A DNA stretch of 59,791 bases from Deltaproteobacteria bacterium (lineage in GTDB: Bacteria; Desulfobacterota; Desulfobulbia; Desulfobulbales; Desulfobulbaceae): positions 1 through 59,791 of the forward strand of contig JAJRQC010000005.1 of assembly GCA_024280455.1 (NCBI GenBank), read 5' to 3'. The translations under genes were made by a program, and so were the position numbers. Shown piece after piece: positions 34,340 through 43,950 of the stretch. The notes under the pieces were generated by a model. It worked only from the letters and a program-made list of their open reading frames with translations, had not been told where the DNA came from and ran no database searches. Each line of letters begins with the position of its first letter. Positions within the stretch are counted from its first letter, which is position 1.

Positions 34340-34667
34340 TTGTATTTCTATAGGTTGTTGTGTTTACACGCAATAATGATGCCCTGAAAGGCAGGTTTAC
34401 CCGAAAATAACCCACAAAGTGATGCTGATCCAGGGCTATTTTCATGCTTCGAAGTCTACGCTATCTGTTGTGGCTGTGACGTTAATAATCTGGTCCAGCC
34501 ATGCTGGTTTATCCGTCTGTTGTTCACTGTAGGTTGGCGTTAGCGGGTCTTTACACAAAATCTGTCGGGTTACGCTTGTCGCACCCTTAAATTAAACGTC
34601 CCCGAAAGAAAGTGAGGCTGGCGTAACCCAATAATTATCTACATGAAAAAATCGGGAATAAAGAGCA
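34340..34667. repeat. Non-coding insertion-like gap inside nuo operon 1
   Basis: This is a ~328-bp gap between nuoB1 and nuoC1, where operon 2 has an overlap. I see no gene. Inverted 9-mers GGGTTACGC (34567-34575) and GCGTAACCC (34621-34629) could form a hairpin. Its position suggests a small repeat element that entered the operon. Readthrough must be preserved if the operon works as a unit. Confidence 0.5.
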
Positions 34668-35123
34668 ATGAATCTTATTGAAACAGCCCTTGACGTACTT
34701 GATATCGGGGTCGACAGGTTCGACTACACTGCCGGCGGACTGCACGCGCAGGCCTGGGTCCGACCTGAACAGCTCCGACCGGCATGCCGCGCTCTGTATT
34801 CTCTTGGTTTTTTTCTGGAAACCGTCACCGCGGTTGACCTGATTGCCGGGGAAATCATGCAGGGAGTCTATCTCTTTAACCACTATGAACAGAACATGCG
34901 CTGTAAAATAATCCTGGAGACCGAGAGAATAAATCCTGTTTTTCCATCCATCGGTGCAATCTATCCCGGTGCGGTCTGGCATGAACGGGAGACCGGAGAA
35001 TTCTTCGGCATTACCTATGAAAACAGCCGCGACAGTCGTTGTCTGCTCCTGCCGGAGGAAACAACATTTCACCCCCTGCGCAAGGACTTCAAACCGCAGG
35101 GACAGCCCGTGGACACACCGTGA
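34668..35123 (+). CDS. nuoC: Complex I-like subunit NuoC, operon 1
   Basis: This is a 151-residue peripheral subunit next to NuoD. The typical motif WHERETGEFFGI is at ~106-117 and the C-terminal LPEETTFHPLRKDFK is conserved. It lacks the long N-terminal extension seen in the operon 2 copy. Its stop overlaps the nuoD start (TGATG). The start has AGAG close to ATG 34668. Confidence 0.9.
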   Translation: MNLIETALDVLDIGVDRFDYTAGGLHAQAWVRPEQLRPACRALYSLGFFLETVTAVDLIAGEIMQGVYLFNHYEQNMRCKIILETERINPVFPSIGAIYPGAVWHERETGEFFGITYENSRDSRCLLLPEETTFHPLRKDFKPQGQPVDTP

Positions 35124-36259
35124 TGTTTGAATCCGAGACCGCACCGACATATCACCTGGAGACCGTAGAGGACAACCAGTTTGTTCTCAATCTTGGTCCA
35201 CAGCATCCCGGGACCCACGGCGTCCTGCGGGTCGTCCTCCACATGGATGGCGAATATATTCTGACCGCTGATCCGGTGCTGGGCTATGGCCACCGGATGC
35301 AGGAAAAAATTGCCGAAACCATGACCTACACCCAGGTGCTGCCGTATATGGCCCGGATGGATTACCTCGGCGCCCTGTCCTACAATCAGGCCTGGGTCTG
35401 CCTGATCGAGAAAATGTGTGGTTTAGAAGTGCCGAGAAGGGCGGAATATATACGGGTTCTCTGCGTGGAGCTCAACCGAATTGCCAGCCACTTTCTCTGG
35501 TTCGGTGCCTTTCTGCTTGATCTTGGTGCCTTCACCCCCTTTCTCCACGCCTTTGCCGATCGGGAGAAGATTCTCGACCTGCTGGAATCGGTCACCGGCT
35601 CTCGCCTGACTCATTGCTATTTTCGATTCGGCGGGGTCGGCGCCGATGTTGATGACGATTTTTTTGCCGGTGCACAGGCCTTTGTCGATCACATGAGGCA
35701 GCATCTTCCGACCTACCATAGCCTTGTTACCGGCAATGTTATTTTTCAGGAACGGACCAAAGACGTCGGTGTGATTCTGCCCTTTGAGACCTGGGGCTAC
35801 GGCCTCAGCGGTCCGGTGTTGCGGGGATCGGGCAAACAGTATGATGTACGGAGAAGTGAACCCTATTCCATCTATCCGGAGCTGGACTTCAAGATTCCGG
35901 TGGAGCAGAGCGGTGACTGTCTGGCCAGATACCTGGTCAGGCTGCGGGAAATTGAAGAGAGCCTGAACATCATTGAGCAGGCTGTTGCCGGAATGCCGGA
36001 TGGACCGGTCCGTTCCAAAGTACCCAAAATCATCAAGCCGCCCGAGGGTGAAGCCGCCATGGCCGTGGAAACCCCGCGGGGGGAACTGATGATCTATCTG
36101 GTCAGCGACGGCACCAAGGTCCCGTACCGGGTCAAGTATCGGGTTCCCTCTTTTGCAAATTTGAGCATTTTCTCTCACCTGGCCCGCGGGCAGCTGCTGG
36201 CCGATGTGCTGGCGATTCTCGGTAGCCTGGATATGGTTATTCCGGAGGTGGACAGATGA
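35123..36259 (+). CDS. nuoD: Complex I-like subunit NuoD, operon 1
   Basis: This is a 378-residue peripheral-arm subunit, related to hydrogenase large subunits, that forms the quinone site with NuoB. LGPQHPGTHGVLR carries the quinone-site His, and MARMDYLG the Tyr. The C-terminal DMVIPEVDR is typical; Ni-binding cysteines are absent. ATG 35123 overlaps the nuoC stop. An upstream frame from 35039 lies within nuoC and is not used. Confidence 0.93.
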   Translation: MFESETAPTYHLETVEDNQFVLNLGPQHPGTHGVLRVVLHMDGEYILTADPVLGYGHRMQEKIAETMTYTQVLPYMARMDYLGALSYNQAWVCLIEKMCGLEVPRRAEYIRVLCVELNRIASHFLWFGAFLLDLGAFTPFLHAFADREKILDLLESVTGSRLTHCYFRFGGVGADVDDDFFAGAQAFVDHMRQHLPTYHSLVTGNVIFQERTKDVGVILPFETWGYGLSGPVLRGSGKQYDVRRSEPYSIYPELDFKIPVEQSGDCLARYLVRLREIEESLNIIEQAVAGMPDGPVRSKVPKIIKPPEGEAAMAVETPRGELMIYLVSDGTKVPYRVKYRVPSFANLSIFSHLARGQLLADVLAILGSLDMVIPEVDR

Positions 36260-37221
36260 TGATTACCGAAATCTCCATCCTTCGGACCCTGCTGACGATT
36301 GCAGGCATTACCCTGGTAGTCGGCATCAATGCAGTGTTTGTGGTCTGGCTTGAGCGGAAAGTTGCCGGTCACATGCAGTTTCGGCTCGGCCCCACCGAGG
36401 TCGGGCCTTTCGGGTTGCTGCAGACCGTTGCCGACGGCCTGAAACTGCTCTCCAAGCAGATTATTTTTCCCAGTTCGGCTGATACGCCGATCTTTATTCT
36501 GGCCCCGATTATCTGCCTGATTCCGGTGTTTGTGGCCCTGGTTCCGGTGCCCTTTTCCAAGACCCTCCAGGCCCATGAACTGGACATCGGCCTGCTGCTG
36601 GTTATTGCCCTGGGACTCTTAAATACCCTGGGTATCCTGCTGGCCGGTTGGGGATGTGACAATAAATACGCCCTGCTTGGCGCCTCCAGGGCAGTGGCCC
36701 AGATCCTGGCCTACAAAATTCCACTGCTGCTCTGTATCCTGCCGGTCATCCTGCTGGCCGGGACCTTCAGCCTGCGGGAGATCGTTGTCGCTCAACAGGA
36801 ATCCATGTGGTTTGCGTTCTACCAGCCGGTGGCGTTTTTCATGTATCTGATTGCCATTACCATGGAAACCAATCGCAGTCCGTTTGACTTTGCCGAAGCG
36901 GAAAGTGAACTGGTGGCCGGATTCCATACCGAATATTCCGGCATGATGTTTTCGCTTTTTTTCCTGGCTGAATATACCTACATGTTTCTGGCCTCCGCCA
37001 TAGCCTCCATTCTCTTTCTCGGGGGCTGGCTGGGTCCGATCCTGCCGGGGCCGATCTGGATGCTGCTGAAGATTTATTTTTTTCTCTTTCTGATGATGTG
37101 GTTTCGCTGGACTTTTCCGCGGGTCAGGGTTGATCAGATGCTCACCTTTGGCTGGAAAATCCTGTTGCCGATTTCGCTGCTTAATTTTCTCATAACTGCC
37201 GGAGTGATGGCCGTCCTATGA
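36256..37221 (+). CDS. nuoH: Complex I-like subunit NuoH, operon 1
   Basis: This is a 321-residue membrane subunit that forms the heel of the complex and the quinone channel entrance. It has about eight transmembrane helices, RKVAGHMQFRLGPTEVG near the N-terminus, and the acidic loop ETNRSPFDFAEAESELV, which helps shape the quinone site. It overlaps nuoD by four bases and nuoI by ATGA. Confidence 0.93.
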   Translation: MMITEISILRTLLTIAGITLVVGINAVFVVWLERKVAGHMQFRLGPTEVGPFGLLQTVADGLKLLSKQIIFPSSADTPIFILAPIICLIPVFVALVPVPFSKTLQAHELDIGLLLVIALGLLNTLGILLAGWGCDNKYALLGASRAVAQILAYKIPLLLCILPVILLAGTFSLREIVVAQQESMWFAFYQPVAFFMYLIAITMETNRSPFDFAEAESELVAGFHTEYSGMMFSLFFLAEYTYMFLASAIASILFLGGWLGPILPGPIWMLLKIYFFLFLMMWFRWTFPRVRVDQMLTFGWKILLPISLLNFLITAGVMAVL

Positions 37222-37685
37222 ACTGGAGTTACGCACAAAATATCATCACCGGTTTGGTAAGCCTGGTGAAAGGTATGCAGGTGACCATGACCACCATGCT
37301 CACCCCGAGTCCCACCGTTGAGTGGCCCAGTGAGACCGCGCCTCTGCCGCCCCGGTTTCGTGGCCATATTATGCTGGTGGCCGACGAGTCGACCGGGTTT
37401 GCCAGGTGTATAGCCTGCGGCGCATGCAGCCGGGCCTGTCCGTCGAACTGTATCCAGGTCATCGGCGAGAAACCGGAAGGGGTCAAAAAGAAGTCGCCGA
37501 CCCTTTTTCAGCTCGATTTCACCAAGTGCAGCCTGTGCGGGCTCTGTGTTGAGAGTTGCCCGGTTGCAGCCCTTGCCTATTCCCGTGACTACGCCCTGGC
37601 AGGGCCCGACCGGCAGGTCTATTCCTCCATGGATCTGCTGACCGGTTTTGCCTCCCCTCTTACGGAGCAGTGTCATGAGCTTTGA
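37218..37685 (+). CDS. nuoI: Complex I-like subunit NuoI, operon 1
   Basis: This is a 155-residue iron-sulfur subunit with two [4Fe-4S] motifs, CIACGACSRACPSNC and CSLCGLCVESCP, that hold clusters N6a and N6b and pass electrons to NuoB. With no NuoEFG in the operon, it is the likely docking point for the external electron donor. It starts within the nuoH stop and its stop lies inside the nuoJ start region. Confidence 0.92.
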   Translation: MNWSYAQNIITGLVSLVKGMQVTMTTMLTPSPTVEWPSETAPLPPRFRGHIMLVADESTGFARCIACGACSRACPSNCIQVIGEKPEGVKKKSPTLFQLDFTKCSLCGLCVESCPVAALAYSRDYALAGPDRQVYSSMDLLTGFASPLTEQCHEL

Positions 37686-38187
37686 GCGCTTTGCCCTTGA
37701 TATATATGCGCTGACCTTTGCCTCGTTGCTGATCCAGATAGTGGTCGGGGCCGTGATGGCGGTGATGTTTAAAAAACTGGTCCACTGTTTTCTGGGCCTG
37801 GTCATGACCATGGTCGGGGTTGCCGGGCTCTATTATTTCCTCGGCAGTCCGCTGCTTGCGGTCATGCAGATCATGATCTACGTCGGCGCGGTCTGTGTGG
37901 CCATTGCCTTCGGCCTCTCCCTGACTCATAAGACGGGTGAAGAGGGGCTGCAGGCGCCCGGTCCGCGCGGCATAGTCCCCCCGCTTATCACCCTGGCCAT
38001 GCTGGGCTCGGTGCTGCTGGGCCTCTCCAAACGGGAATGGGTCGGATATCCCCAGAAAATCGATGAATCACCGATCGGCACGATGCTGCTTGGAGAATAC
38101 CTCCTGCCCTTTGAGGTCATCTCCATTCTGCTCACTGTCGCAGTCATCGGCGCCATCTCTGTGGCCCTCATCAAACGGCGGAGGTAA
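37675..38187 (+). CDS. nuoJ: Complex I-like subunit NuoJ, operon 1
   Basis: This is a 170-residue membrane subunit with five transmembrane helices. The conserved third helix YVGAVCVAIAFGL contains the region that forms the pi-bulge in known complexes. I use ATG 37675 (ACGGAG upstream), not the earlier in-frame ATG 37648, which lies inside nuoI. Confidence 0.9.
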   Translation: MSFERFALDIYALTFASLLIQIVVGAVMAVMFKKLVHCFLGLVMTMVGVAGLYYFLGSPLLAVMQIMIYVGAVCVAIAFGLSLTHKTGEEGLQAPGPRGIVPPLITLAMLGSVLLGLSKREWVGYPQKIDESPIGTMLLGEYLLPFEVISILLTVAVIGAISVALIKRRR

Positions 38188-38192
38188 CCCCA

Positions 38193-38522
38193 ATGGAATT
38201 CTTACACACCCTGCCCAATAACCTGATCGTCTATGTGGTGGTCGCCCATCTGTTGTTTGGAATCGGCTTGCACGGCATGATGTTCCGCCGGACCCTGATC
38301 GGTATTCTCATCTCTCTGGAACTGCTTATCCAGGGCGTCGGCATCAACGTGATGGCCTTTGGCACCTTTCTCCACGTCGATCCTCTGGCAGCCCGGGTGA
38401 TGACCCTGTTCCTGCTCGGTATCGGAGCTGCCGAAGCAGCACTTTTTCTTGGTATTGCTGTTGCGGTTTTCCGTAATAACCAGACCATTTCGATTAATAA
38501 ACTGACGCGTCTCAAGGGATAA
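38193..38522 (+). CDS. nuoK: Complex I-like subunit NuoK, operon 1
   Basis: This is a 109-residue, three-helix membrane subunit. Both membrane glutamates used in proton transfer are visible: ISLELLIQG and GAAEAALFL. The length is typical. Its TAATG joint overlaps the next gene by one base. Confidence 0.92.
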   Translation: MEFLHTLPNNLIVYVVVAHLLFGIGLHGMMFRRTLIGILISLELLIQGVGINVMAFGTFLHVDPLAARVMTLFLLGIGAAEAALFLGIAVAVFRNNQTISINKLTRLKG

Positions 38523-39988
38523 TGAAAGATACGATCACTTCAATCATACCCCTGTTGGCGGCCTTCACCCCTATGGTCGCAGCCCTCCTGATTCCTCTGC
38601 TGCGCAAGGACCCGGATAAACGGGAAGCCGTTTCGGTTATTGCCTCGGTAATCACCTTTCTGCTTGTTCTGTCCATGGCCCCGACGATCATGGCGGGCCA
38701 GGTGATCCGGCTTGAACTGGCCCAAATCCTGCCCGGTTTCGGGGTCAGCCTGCGGGTGGATGGTTTCGGCATGCTGTTCGGGTTGGTCTCCTCATTTCTA
38801 TGGATTTTCACCACCCTGTACTCCATCGGTTATATGCGCGGTCTGGATGAACATGCCCAGACCCGCTACTACACCTGCTTTGCCCTGACCCTGGGCTCGG
38901 CTCTCGGGGTCGCCTTTTCCGGCAGTCTGTTTACCCTCTACCTCTGTTATGAACTTGTCTCTATCTTTACCTATCCCCTGGTCATGCACCACGAGGACAG
39001 TGAAGGGCAGCAGGGAGCAAAAAAATATTTGGTCTATCTCATGGGGGCCGGTAAACTTTTTTTCCTGCCCGCCCTGGTTCTGACCTATATCCTGGCCGGA
39101 AATCTGGATTTTGGTGTCCAGCCGATTTTAACCGCCGGTGACGGCAGCCGCACCATGCTGATCGCACTCTATGTCCTGTTCCTGGCCGGTCTTGCCAAGG
39201 CCGGACTCATGCCCATGCATTCCTGGCTGCCCTCGGCCATGGTGGCGCCGACCCCGGTTTCGGCCCTGCTGCATGCGGTGGCCGTGGTCAAGGTCGGCGT
39301 ATTTTGCGTGGCCCGGGTGATCTACAACGTGTACGGCCCGGATCTCATGCAGGCCCTGCACCTGGTCATGCCCACCGCCTACCTGGCTTCGGCGACTATT
39401 CTGCTGGCCTCGATGATCGCCCTGACCCATGATAATCTCAAGGCTCGGCTGGCCTTTTCCACGGTCAGTCAGCTGGCCTACATAACGCTCGGCTTTGCCC
39501 TGGTATCGGCCAGCGGCATCACCGGCGGCGCTATTCACATCGCCAACCATGCCTTTTCCAAGATCACACTCTTTTACTGTGCCGGTGCTATTTTTGTTGC
39601 CACCGGCAAGAAATATATCAGTCAGCTCGACGGCATCGGCCGGGTCATGCCCTGGACCATGGCCGCTTTTTCCATCGGCGCCCTGTCCATGATCGGCATT
39701 CCCGGCACAGCCGGATTTATATCCAAGTGGTATCTGGGGCTTGGCACCCTTGATAATAATTCCATGCTGCTGCTGGTCTTTCTGCTCACCAGCTCCCTGC
39801 TCAATGCCGGGTATTTTCTGCCCATCGTCTATCGGGCATTTTTCAGGCAACCTGTAGCAGCGGATCTCCAGCTGACCGAGGCAAATCCGGCCATGGTGGT
39901 GCCGTTGACTGTGACCGCGATAATCACCCTGGTTCTGGGCATTTTTCCAGGGCCGCTGCTCACATTAATACAGGGGGTAATCGGATGA
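38522..39988 (+). CDS. Extra antiporter-like (MrpD-like) subunit, operon 1
   Basis: This 488-residue protein has about 14 transmembrane helices and belongs to the NuoL/M/N-MrpD family. The proton-path residues are present: TM5 Glu in LCYELVSIF, TM7 Lys in GLAKAGLMPMHSW, and TM8 Lys in AVVKVGVF. It has no C-terminal lateral helix. It sits between nuoK and a small membrane protein, where a normal nuo operon goes straight to nuoL. It is a fourth antiporter-type module in this complex. Its counterpart in operon 2 is at 51331-52827. Confidence 0.88.
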   Translation: MKDTITSIIPLLAAFTPMVAALLIPLLRKDPDKREAVSVIASVITFLLVLSMAPTIMAGQVIRLELAQILPGFGVSLRVDGFGMLFGLVSSFLWIFTTLYSIGYMRGLDEHAQTRYYTCFALTLGSALGVAFSGSLFTLYLCYELVSIFTYPLVMHHEDSEGQQGAKKYLVYLMGAGKLFFLPALVLTYILAGNLDFGVQPILTAGDGSRTMLIALYVLFLAGLAKAGLMPMHSWLPSAMVAPTPVSALLHAVAVVKVGVFCVARVIYNVYGPDLMQALHLVMPTAYLASATILLASMIALTHDNLKARLAFSTVSQLAYITLGFALVSASGITGGAIHIANHAFSKITLFYCAGAIFVATGKKYISQLDGIGRVMPWTMAAFSIGALSMIGIPGTAGFISKWYLGLGTLDNNSMLLLVFLLTSSLLNAGYFLPIVYRAFFRQPVAADLQLTEANPAMVVPLTVTAIITLVLGIFPGPLLTLIQGVIG

Positions 39989-40269
39989 TAATCGTACGCT
40001 TGATAACCTGGCTCCGCAGCCACATGCTCCTGGTGAAAATCGTATCCATCAGCGTCCTTGTTCTCCTTGTGGTCGGAGACCTGTTGATTCCCCGGCACCG
40101 GCCTCATTTCATCGGAGATATTATCCCGGGATTCTGGGCCGGGTTCGGATTTCTTGCCTGTGTTCTTATCATCATTATTTCCAAATGGCTGGGCACGGCC
40201 TTTTTGTTTCGTCCGGATACCTACTACGGGGCTGATGAAAAGGGACCGCAGGAGGGGGCAGGGAAATGA
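39985..40269 (+). CDS. Small two-helix membrane protein of the nuo cluster, operon 1
   Basis: This is a 94-residue protein with two hydrophobic segments (about 15-32 and 48-70) and a charged C-terminal tail. It overlaps the genes on both sides by four bases. A protein of the same size and layout is encoded at the same position in operon 2 (52824-53105), with a similar N-terminus (RLITWL / RLIDYL) and a similar aromatic tail (PDTYYG / RTNYYD). I recognise no family. The conserved position and tight coupling argue for an accessory or spacer subunit between the two NuoL-type proteins. Confidence 0.75.
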   Translation: MIIVRLITWLRSHMLLVKIVSISVLVLLVVGDLLIPRHRPHFIGDIIPGFWAGFGFLACVLIIIISKWLGTAFLFRPDTYYGADEKGPQEGAGK

Positions 40270-42065
40270 TAGAATCCTTACACGCCGGCAATTTTTTCTT
40301 TCATCCGGCCCTGCTCTTTTTTCTCGGCGCCTGTATCCTGCCGTTTGTAAAGGGATGGGGCAGAAATATATTTATAATTGCCGTACCTCTGGCCTCGCTC
40401 ATCCTGGTGCTGTTTCTCGGCTACGGAGCGCACTGGCAGGTGCAGGTCGGCGGCATGGAGATCACCTTCGGCCGGGTGGACCGGCTGTCCCTGGTCTTTG
40501 CCTACATTTTTTGCCTGATGTCGATCATCGGCTCACTCTATGGCCTGCATGTCAAGGAAAACCGGCAGACCATGGCGGCCTGGGGCTATGTCGGTTCCGC
40601 CCTGGGCTGTACCCTGGCCGGTGATTATCTCAGCCTCTTTTTCTTCTGGGAAGGACTGATGGTGACTTCGGTCTGCCTGGTCTGGCTGCGCGGGACCGAA
40701 GAGTCGCTGCGGGCTGGTTTTCGCTATATCCTGGTCCACACCTTCGGCGGTCTGTCGCTGCTGGCCGGAATCTTTGTGCTCTATTTCCAAACTGGGGATA
40801 TCACCTTTGGGCCCATGCCCGAAGGCGTGACCCTGGCTGCCTGGCTTATCATGATCGGATTTCTTCTCAACGCCGCCGTGCCGCCCCTTCATGCCTGGCT
40901 GCCCGATGCCTACGGCAGCGCTACCGTGGTCGGCTCGGTCTTCATGTGCGCCTATACCACCAAGACCGCAGTCTATACGCTGGCAAGAGCCTTTGCCGGT
41001 TTTGATATTCTGATCCCGCTCGGGGTTATCATGGCTCTGTACGGGGTTGTTTATGCGGTGCTTGAGAATGATACCCGGCGATTGCTCTCCTACCACATCA
41101 TTAGTCAGGTCGGCTACATGGTTGCCGGAGTGGGCATCGGCACCGAGATGGCCATCAACGGGGCCACGGCCCATGCCTTTGCCCATATTCTCTATAAATC
41201 GCTCCTGTTCATGGGGGTGGGCTCAGTGATTGCGGCCACCGGCCGGTCTAAATTCTCTGAACTCGGGGGCTTATGGAAATACATGCCCTGGACCTTTGTC
41301 TTCACTCTGATCGGCGGTCTGTCCATCTCCGCCTTTCCCTTTTTCTCCGGTTTTATCTCAAAATCCATGGTCATTGCCGGGGCCTGGGAGGATCATCTTA
41401 CCTGGGCCGGCCTGCTGTTGACCCTGGCTTCAGCCGGAACCTTTCTCCATACCGGGCTCAAGGTACCCTATTTTATCTGGTTCAACCGGGAAGAACCGCC
41501 CTTTGATCCGCCTGAAAAAGAAGCGCCCTGGAACATGCTGGCTGCCATGGGCATTGCCGCCTACTTCTGTATCATGCTGGGATGTAATCCACAGTACTTA
41601 TACGCCATGCTGCCCTATCCTGTGGATTATCAGCCCTATACCGCAACCCATGTTATGGCCTCATACCAGTTACTCCTGTTCACCATGCTCGGTTTCTTTC
41701 TCCTCTTAAAGCAGCTGAAGCCGAAACCGCTCATCGGCCTGGATGTGGACTGGTTCTATCGCCGGGCAAGTGTGTATTTCATGGCCTTTTGCCGCAATGT
41801 ACCGGCAGCCATTGATACTGTTGTGATCTCAAGGCTGCATGCAACCGTGGCCCTGCCGCTGCTGCGTCTGGGTTCCAGACTTTCTTCCTGGAATGATATC
41901 CGGGTGGTGGATGGTTTGATTGATGGGGCGGCAAACAGTGTGCTCCGGTTCAGCCGCTATATGCGATGTATTGCCCAGCCCGGTTCGCTGTCTAAATACC
42001 TGGCCGGGATGTTGACCTTTCTGGCCGGTACGGTCATGGCGGCAGTGGCCCTGGCCCTGTACTGA
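40266..42065 (+). CDS. NuoL-like antiporter subunit with lateral-helix tail, operon 1
   Basis: This is a 599-residue membrane protein at the NuoL position. About 14 core helices are followed by a long amphipathic region (VDWFYRRASV onward) and a final membrane helix, as in the lateral helix HL of NuoL. TM5 Glu is in FFWEGLMV, and TM8 Lys in TTKTAVY. The TM7 lysine is missing: the position nine before the conserved Trp is Asn (LLNAAVPPLHAW), where all non-NuoL subunits here have Lys. This would weaken or change a proton path. The gene overlaps the small membrane protein. Confidence 0.88.
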   Translation: MIESLHAGNFFFHPALLFFLGACILPFVKGWGRNIFIIAVPLASLILVLFLGYGAHWQVQVGGMEITFGRVDRLSLVFAYIFCLMSIIGSLYGLHVKENRQTMAAWGYVGSALGCTLAGDYLSLFFFWEGLMVTSVCLVWLRGTEESLRAGFRYILVHTFGGLSLLAGIFVLYFQTGDITFGPMPEGVTLAAWLIMIGFLLNAAVPPLHAWLPDAYGSATVVGSVFMCAYTTKTAVYTLARAFAGFDILIPLGVIMALYGVVYAVLENDTRRLLSYHIISQVGYMVAGVGIGTEMAINGATAHAFAHILYKSLLFMGVGSVIAATGRSKFSELGGLWKYMPWTFVFTLIGGLSISAFPFFSGFISKSMVIAGAWEDHLTWAGLLLTLASAGTFLHTGLKVPYFIWFNREEPPFDPPEKEAPWNMLAAMGIAAYFCIMLGCNPQYLYAMLPYPVDYQPYTATHVMASYQLLLFTMLGFFLLLKQLKPKPLIGLDVDWFYRRASVYFMAFCRNVPAAIDTVVISRLHATVALPLLRLGSRLSSWNDIRVVDGLIDGAANSVLRFSRYMRCIAQPGSLSKYLAGMLTFLAGTVMAAVALALY

Positions 42066-42297
42066 ACCATCGAATAAAACAAGAGCGGAAAAAAATGCGA
42101 TGAGCATTGAGAGATTCCAGCACCGTTCTGCAGGGATGCAGACGTAAGGGCGCTGAGCGCCGGGGAATACGTTCCACCGCAGAGCGGTGAAACGAGAGCA
42201 AAAAAGATCGTAGCCCGGCCCTCCGGGCGATGTTTAGCTCCTGAATAAAAAAACAGCGATAAATAGATGAAAAAATCATGAGAGAACTGCAAAAAGA
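42066..42297. repeat. REP-like hairpin region inside nuo operon 1
   Basis: This is a 232-bp gap before nuoM with three short hairpins: GGCGCTGAGCGCC (42149-42161), ACCGCAGAGCGGT (42176-42188), and GCCCGG paired with CCGGGC (42213-42228). The layout resembles repetitive extragenic palindromes. In operon 2 the same gap is 14 bp, so this looks like an insertion. No gene is supported. Confidence 0.6.
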
Positions 42298-43833
42298 ATG
42301 GAACCCATACTGCATATGAACCCCATGGGCATCTCGGTGCTCACCATGATTATATTCCTGCCCATGGGTGGGGCACTGGCCTTGCCGCTTATCCCCGATG
42401 ACCGGGCGGCAAAGATGTACAGCCTTATCCTCACCCTGGCGGTGCTGGTGTTCTCCATTCCGCTCTATACCCGCTTTGATCTGTCGTTGACCGGGTTTCA
42501 GTTTGTCGAGCAATATCCCTGGGTCAAAAGTGTCGGTCTGACCTACCTGCTGGGCATTGACGGCATCTCCATGCCCATGATCCTCTTGACCACTCTGTTT
42601 GGCCCCATTGTCGTGCTCTGTTCCTGGACCTATATCACCAAAAGGGTCCGTGCGTTCCTGGCCTGCCTGCTGCTGACCCAGGGCATTATGGTCGGCGTCT
42701 TTGCCGCCCTGGACGTCATGCTGTTTTACTTCTTTTTCGAGGCCCTGCTGATCCCCATGTTTCTAATGATTGCGGTCTGGGGCGGGCCGAGAAGAATCTA
42801 TGCGGCGGTGAAATTTGTTCTCTTTACCCTGGCCGGATCCATCTTTCTGCTTCTGGCCCTGATCGGGCTGTATCTGCAGGCCCATACCTTTAGTTATCCG
42901 GTTATTATGAGCCTGTCGCTTTCGCCTCAGTTCCAGTTCTGGCTCTTTCTGGCCCTGCTGGCAGCCTTTGCAGTAAAGATCCCCATGTTCCCGGTCCATA
43001 CCTGGCTGCCTGCCGCCCATGTCGAGGCGCCCACGGCAGGCTCGGTTATTCTGGCCTCGATTCTGCTCAAAATGGGAACCTACGGCCTGCTGCGGTTCAA
43101 CCTGGCTCTGGCGCCTCAGGCAAGCGTGGATCTTGCCCCGCTCATGATTGTGCTCTCCATCATTGCCATCATCTACGGCGGTCTGCTTTCCCTTGCCCAG
43201 ACCGATATCAAAAAACTGATCGCCTACAGTTCGGTGGCCCACATGGGCTTTGCCACCCTGGGCATTTTTACCCTGACTTTCCAGGGCAACCAAGGGGCCA
43301 TGCTGCAAATGATCAACCATGGTCTCACCACCGGCGGCCTCTTTCTACTGGCCGGTATGCTCTATGAACGGACCCATTCCCGTGAGCTTGGCGTCAACGC
43401 CGGTATGGGGCGCCTGATGCCCGCATTCGGGTTTTTTCTGGGCCTGTTTTCCCTTTCCTCCCTGGCCTTTCCCGGAACTGCGAGTTTTGTCGGTGAATTT
43501 CTCTGCCTGACCGGTGCCTTCAAGCTCGACTGGCGGGTCGGGGCCTGGGCAATTCCCGGGGCCCTGCTGGCGGCGGCCTATATGTTCCGCCTGTTTTTAA
43601 AACTGACCTGGGATGCCAAGGGAAATAAAAAAGTTGCCCGGGATCTGAATTTCAGGGAATGGATCTGTCTGGTGCCGCTGGCTGCGCTGATTATGGTGTT
43701 TGGGTTTTATCCCAAGCCGCTCCTGCAGGTTATGAATCCGGCCCTGGAGGGACTGCTGGCCCGATTGCCGGTGGGGCAGGGGACGGACATGCTTGTCGCA
43801 GTGCGGCAGGCGGTGGAATCCATTGTTCCATGA
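42298..43833 (+). CDS. nuoM: Complex I-like subunit NuoM, operon 1
   Basis: This is a 511-residue antiporter-like membrane subunit with about 14 helices. TM5 Glu is in FFFEALLIPM, TM7 Lys in FAVKIPMFPVHTWLPAAHVE, and TM8 Lys in LLKMGTYG. These residues and the LIAYSSVAHMG block are typical of NuoM. It starts with ATG 42298, close to a weak ribosome-binding site. nuoN follows after 117 bp. Confidence 0.92.
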   Translation: MEPILHMNPMGISVLTMIIFLPMGGALALPLIPDDRAAKMYSLILTLAVLVFSIPLYTRFDLSLTGFQFVEQYPWVKSVGLTYLLGIDGISMPMILLTTLFGPIVVLCSWTYITKRVRAFLACLLLTQGIMVGVFAALDVMLFYFFFEALLIPMFLMIAVWGGPRRIYAAVKFVLFTLAGSIFLLLALIGLYLQAHTFSYPVIMSLSLSPQFQFWLFLALLAAFAVKIPMFPVHTWLPAAHVEAPTAGSVILASILLKMGTYGLLRFNLALAPQASVDLAPLMIVLSIIAIIYGGLLSLAQTDIKKLIAYSSVAHMGFATLGIFTLTFQGNQGAMLQMINHGLTTGGLFLLAGMLYERTHSRELGVNAGMGRLMPAFGFFLGLFSLSSLAFPGTASFVGEFLCLTGAFKLDWRVGAWAIPGALLAAAYMFRLFLKLTWDAKGNKKVARDLNFREWICLVPLAALIMVFGFYPKPLLQVMNPALEGLLARLPVGQGTDMLVAVRQAVESIVP

Positions 43834-43950
43834 GTCTCAGGTCGGATCCATGGAAGAACAGGTCTTCCCGGCAAAAGACAACAAGGAGTGAAAATGACGA
43901 GAGAACATAACGTTATGGGTTGTTTTCAGGTAGAATTAAAGGAGCTTTGA

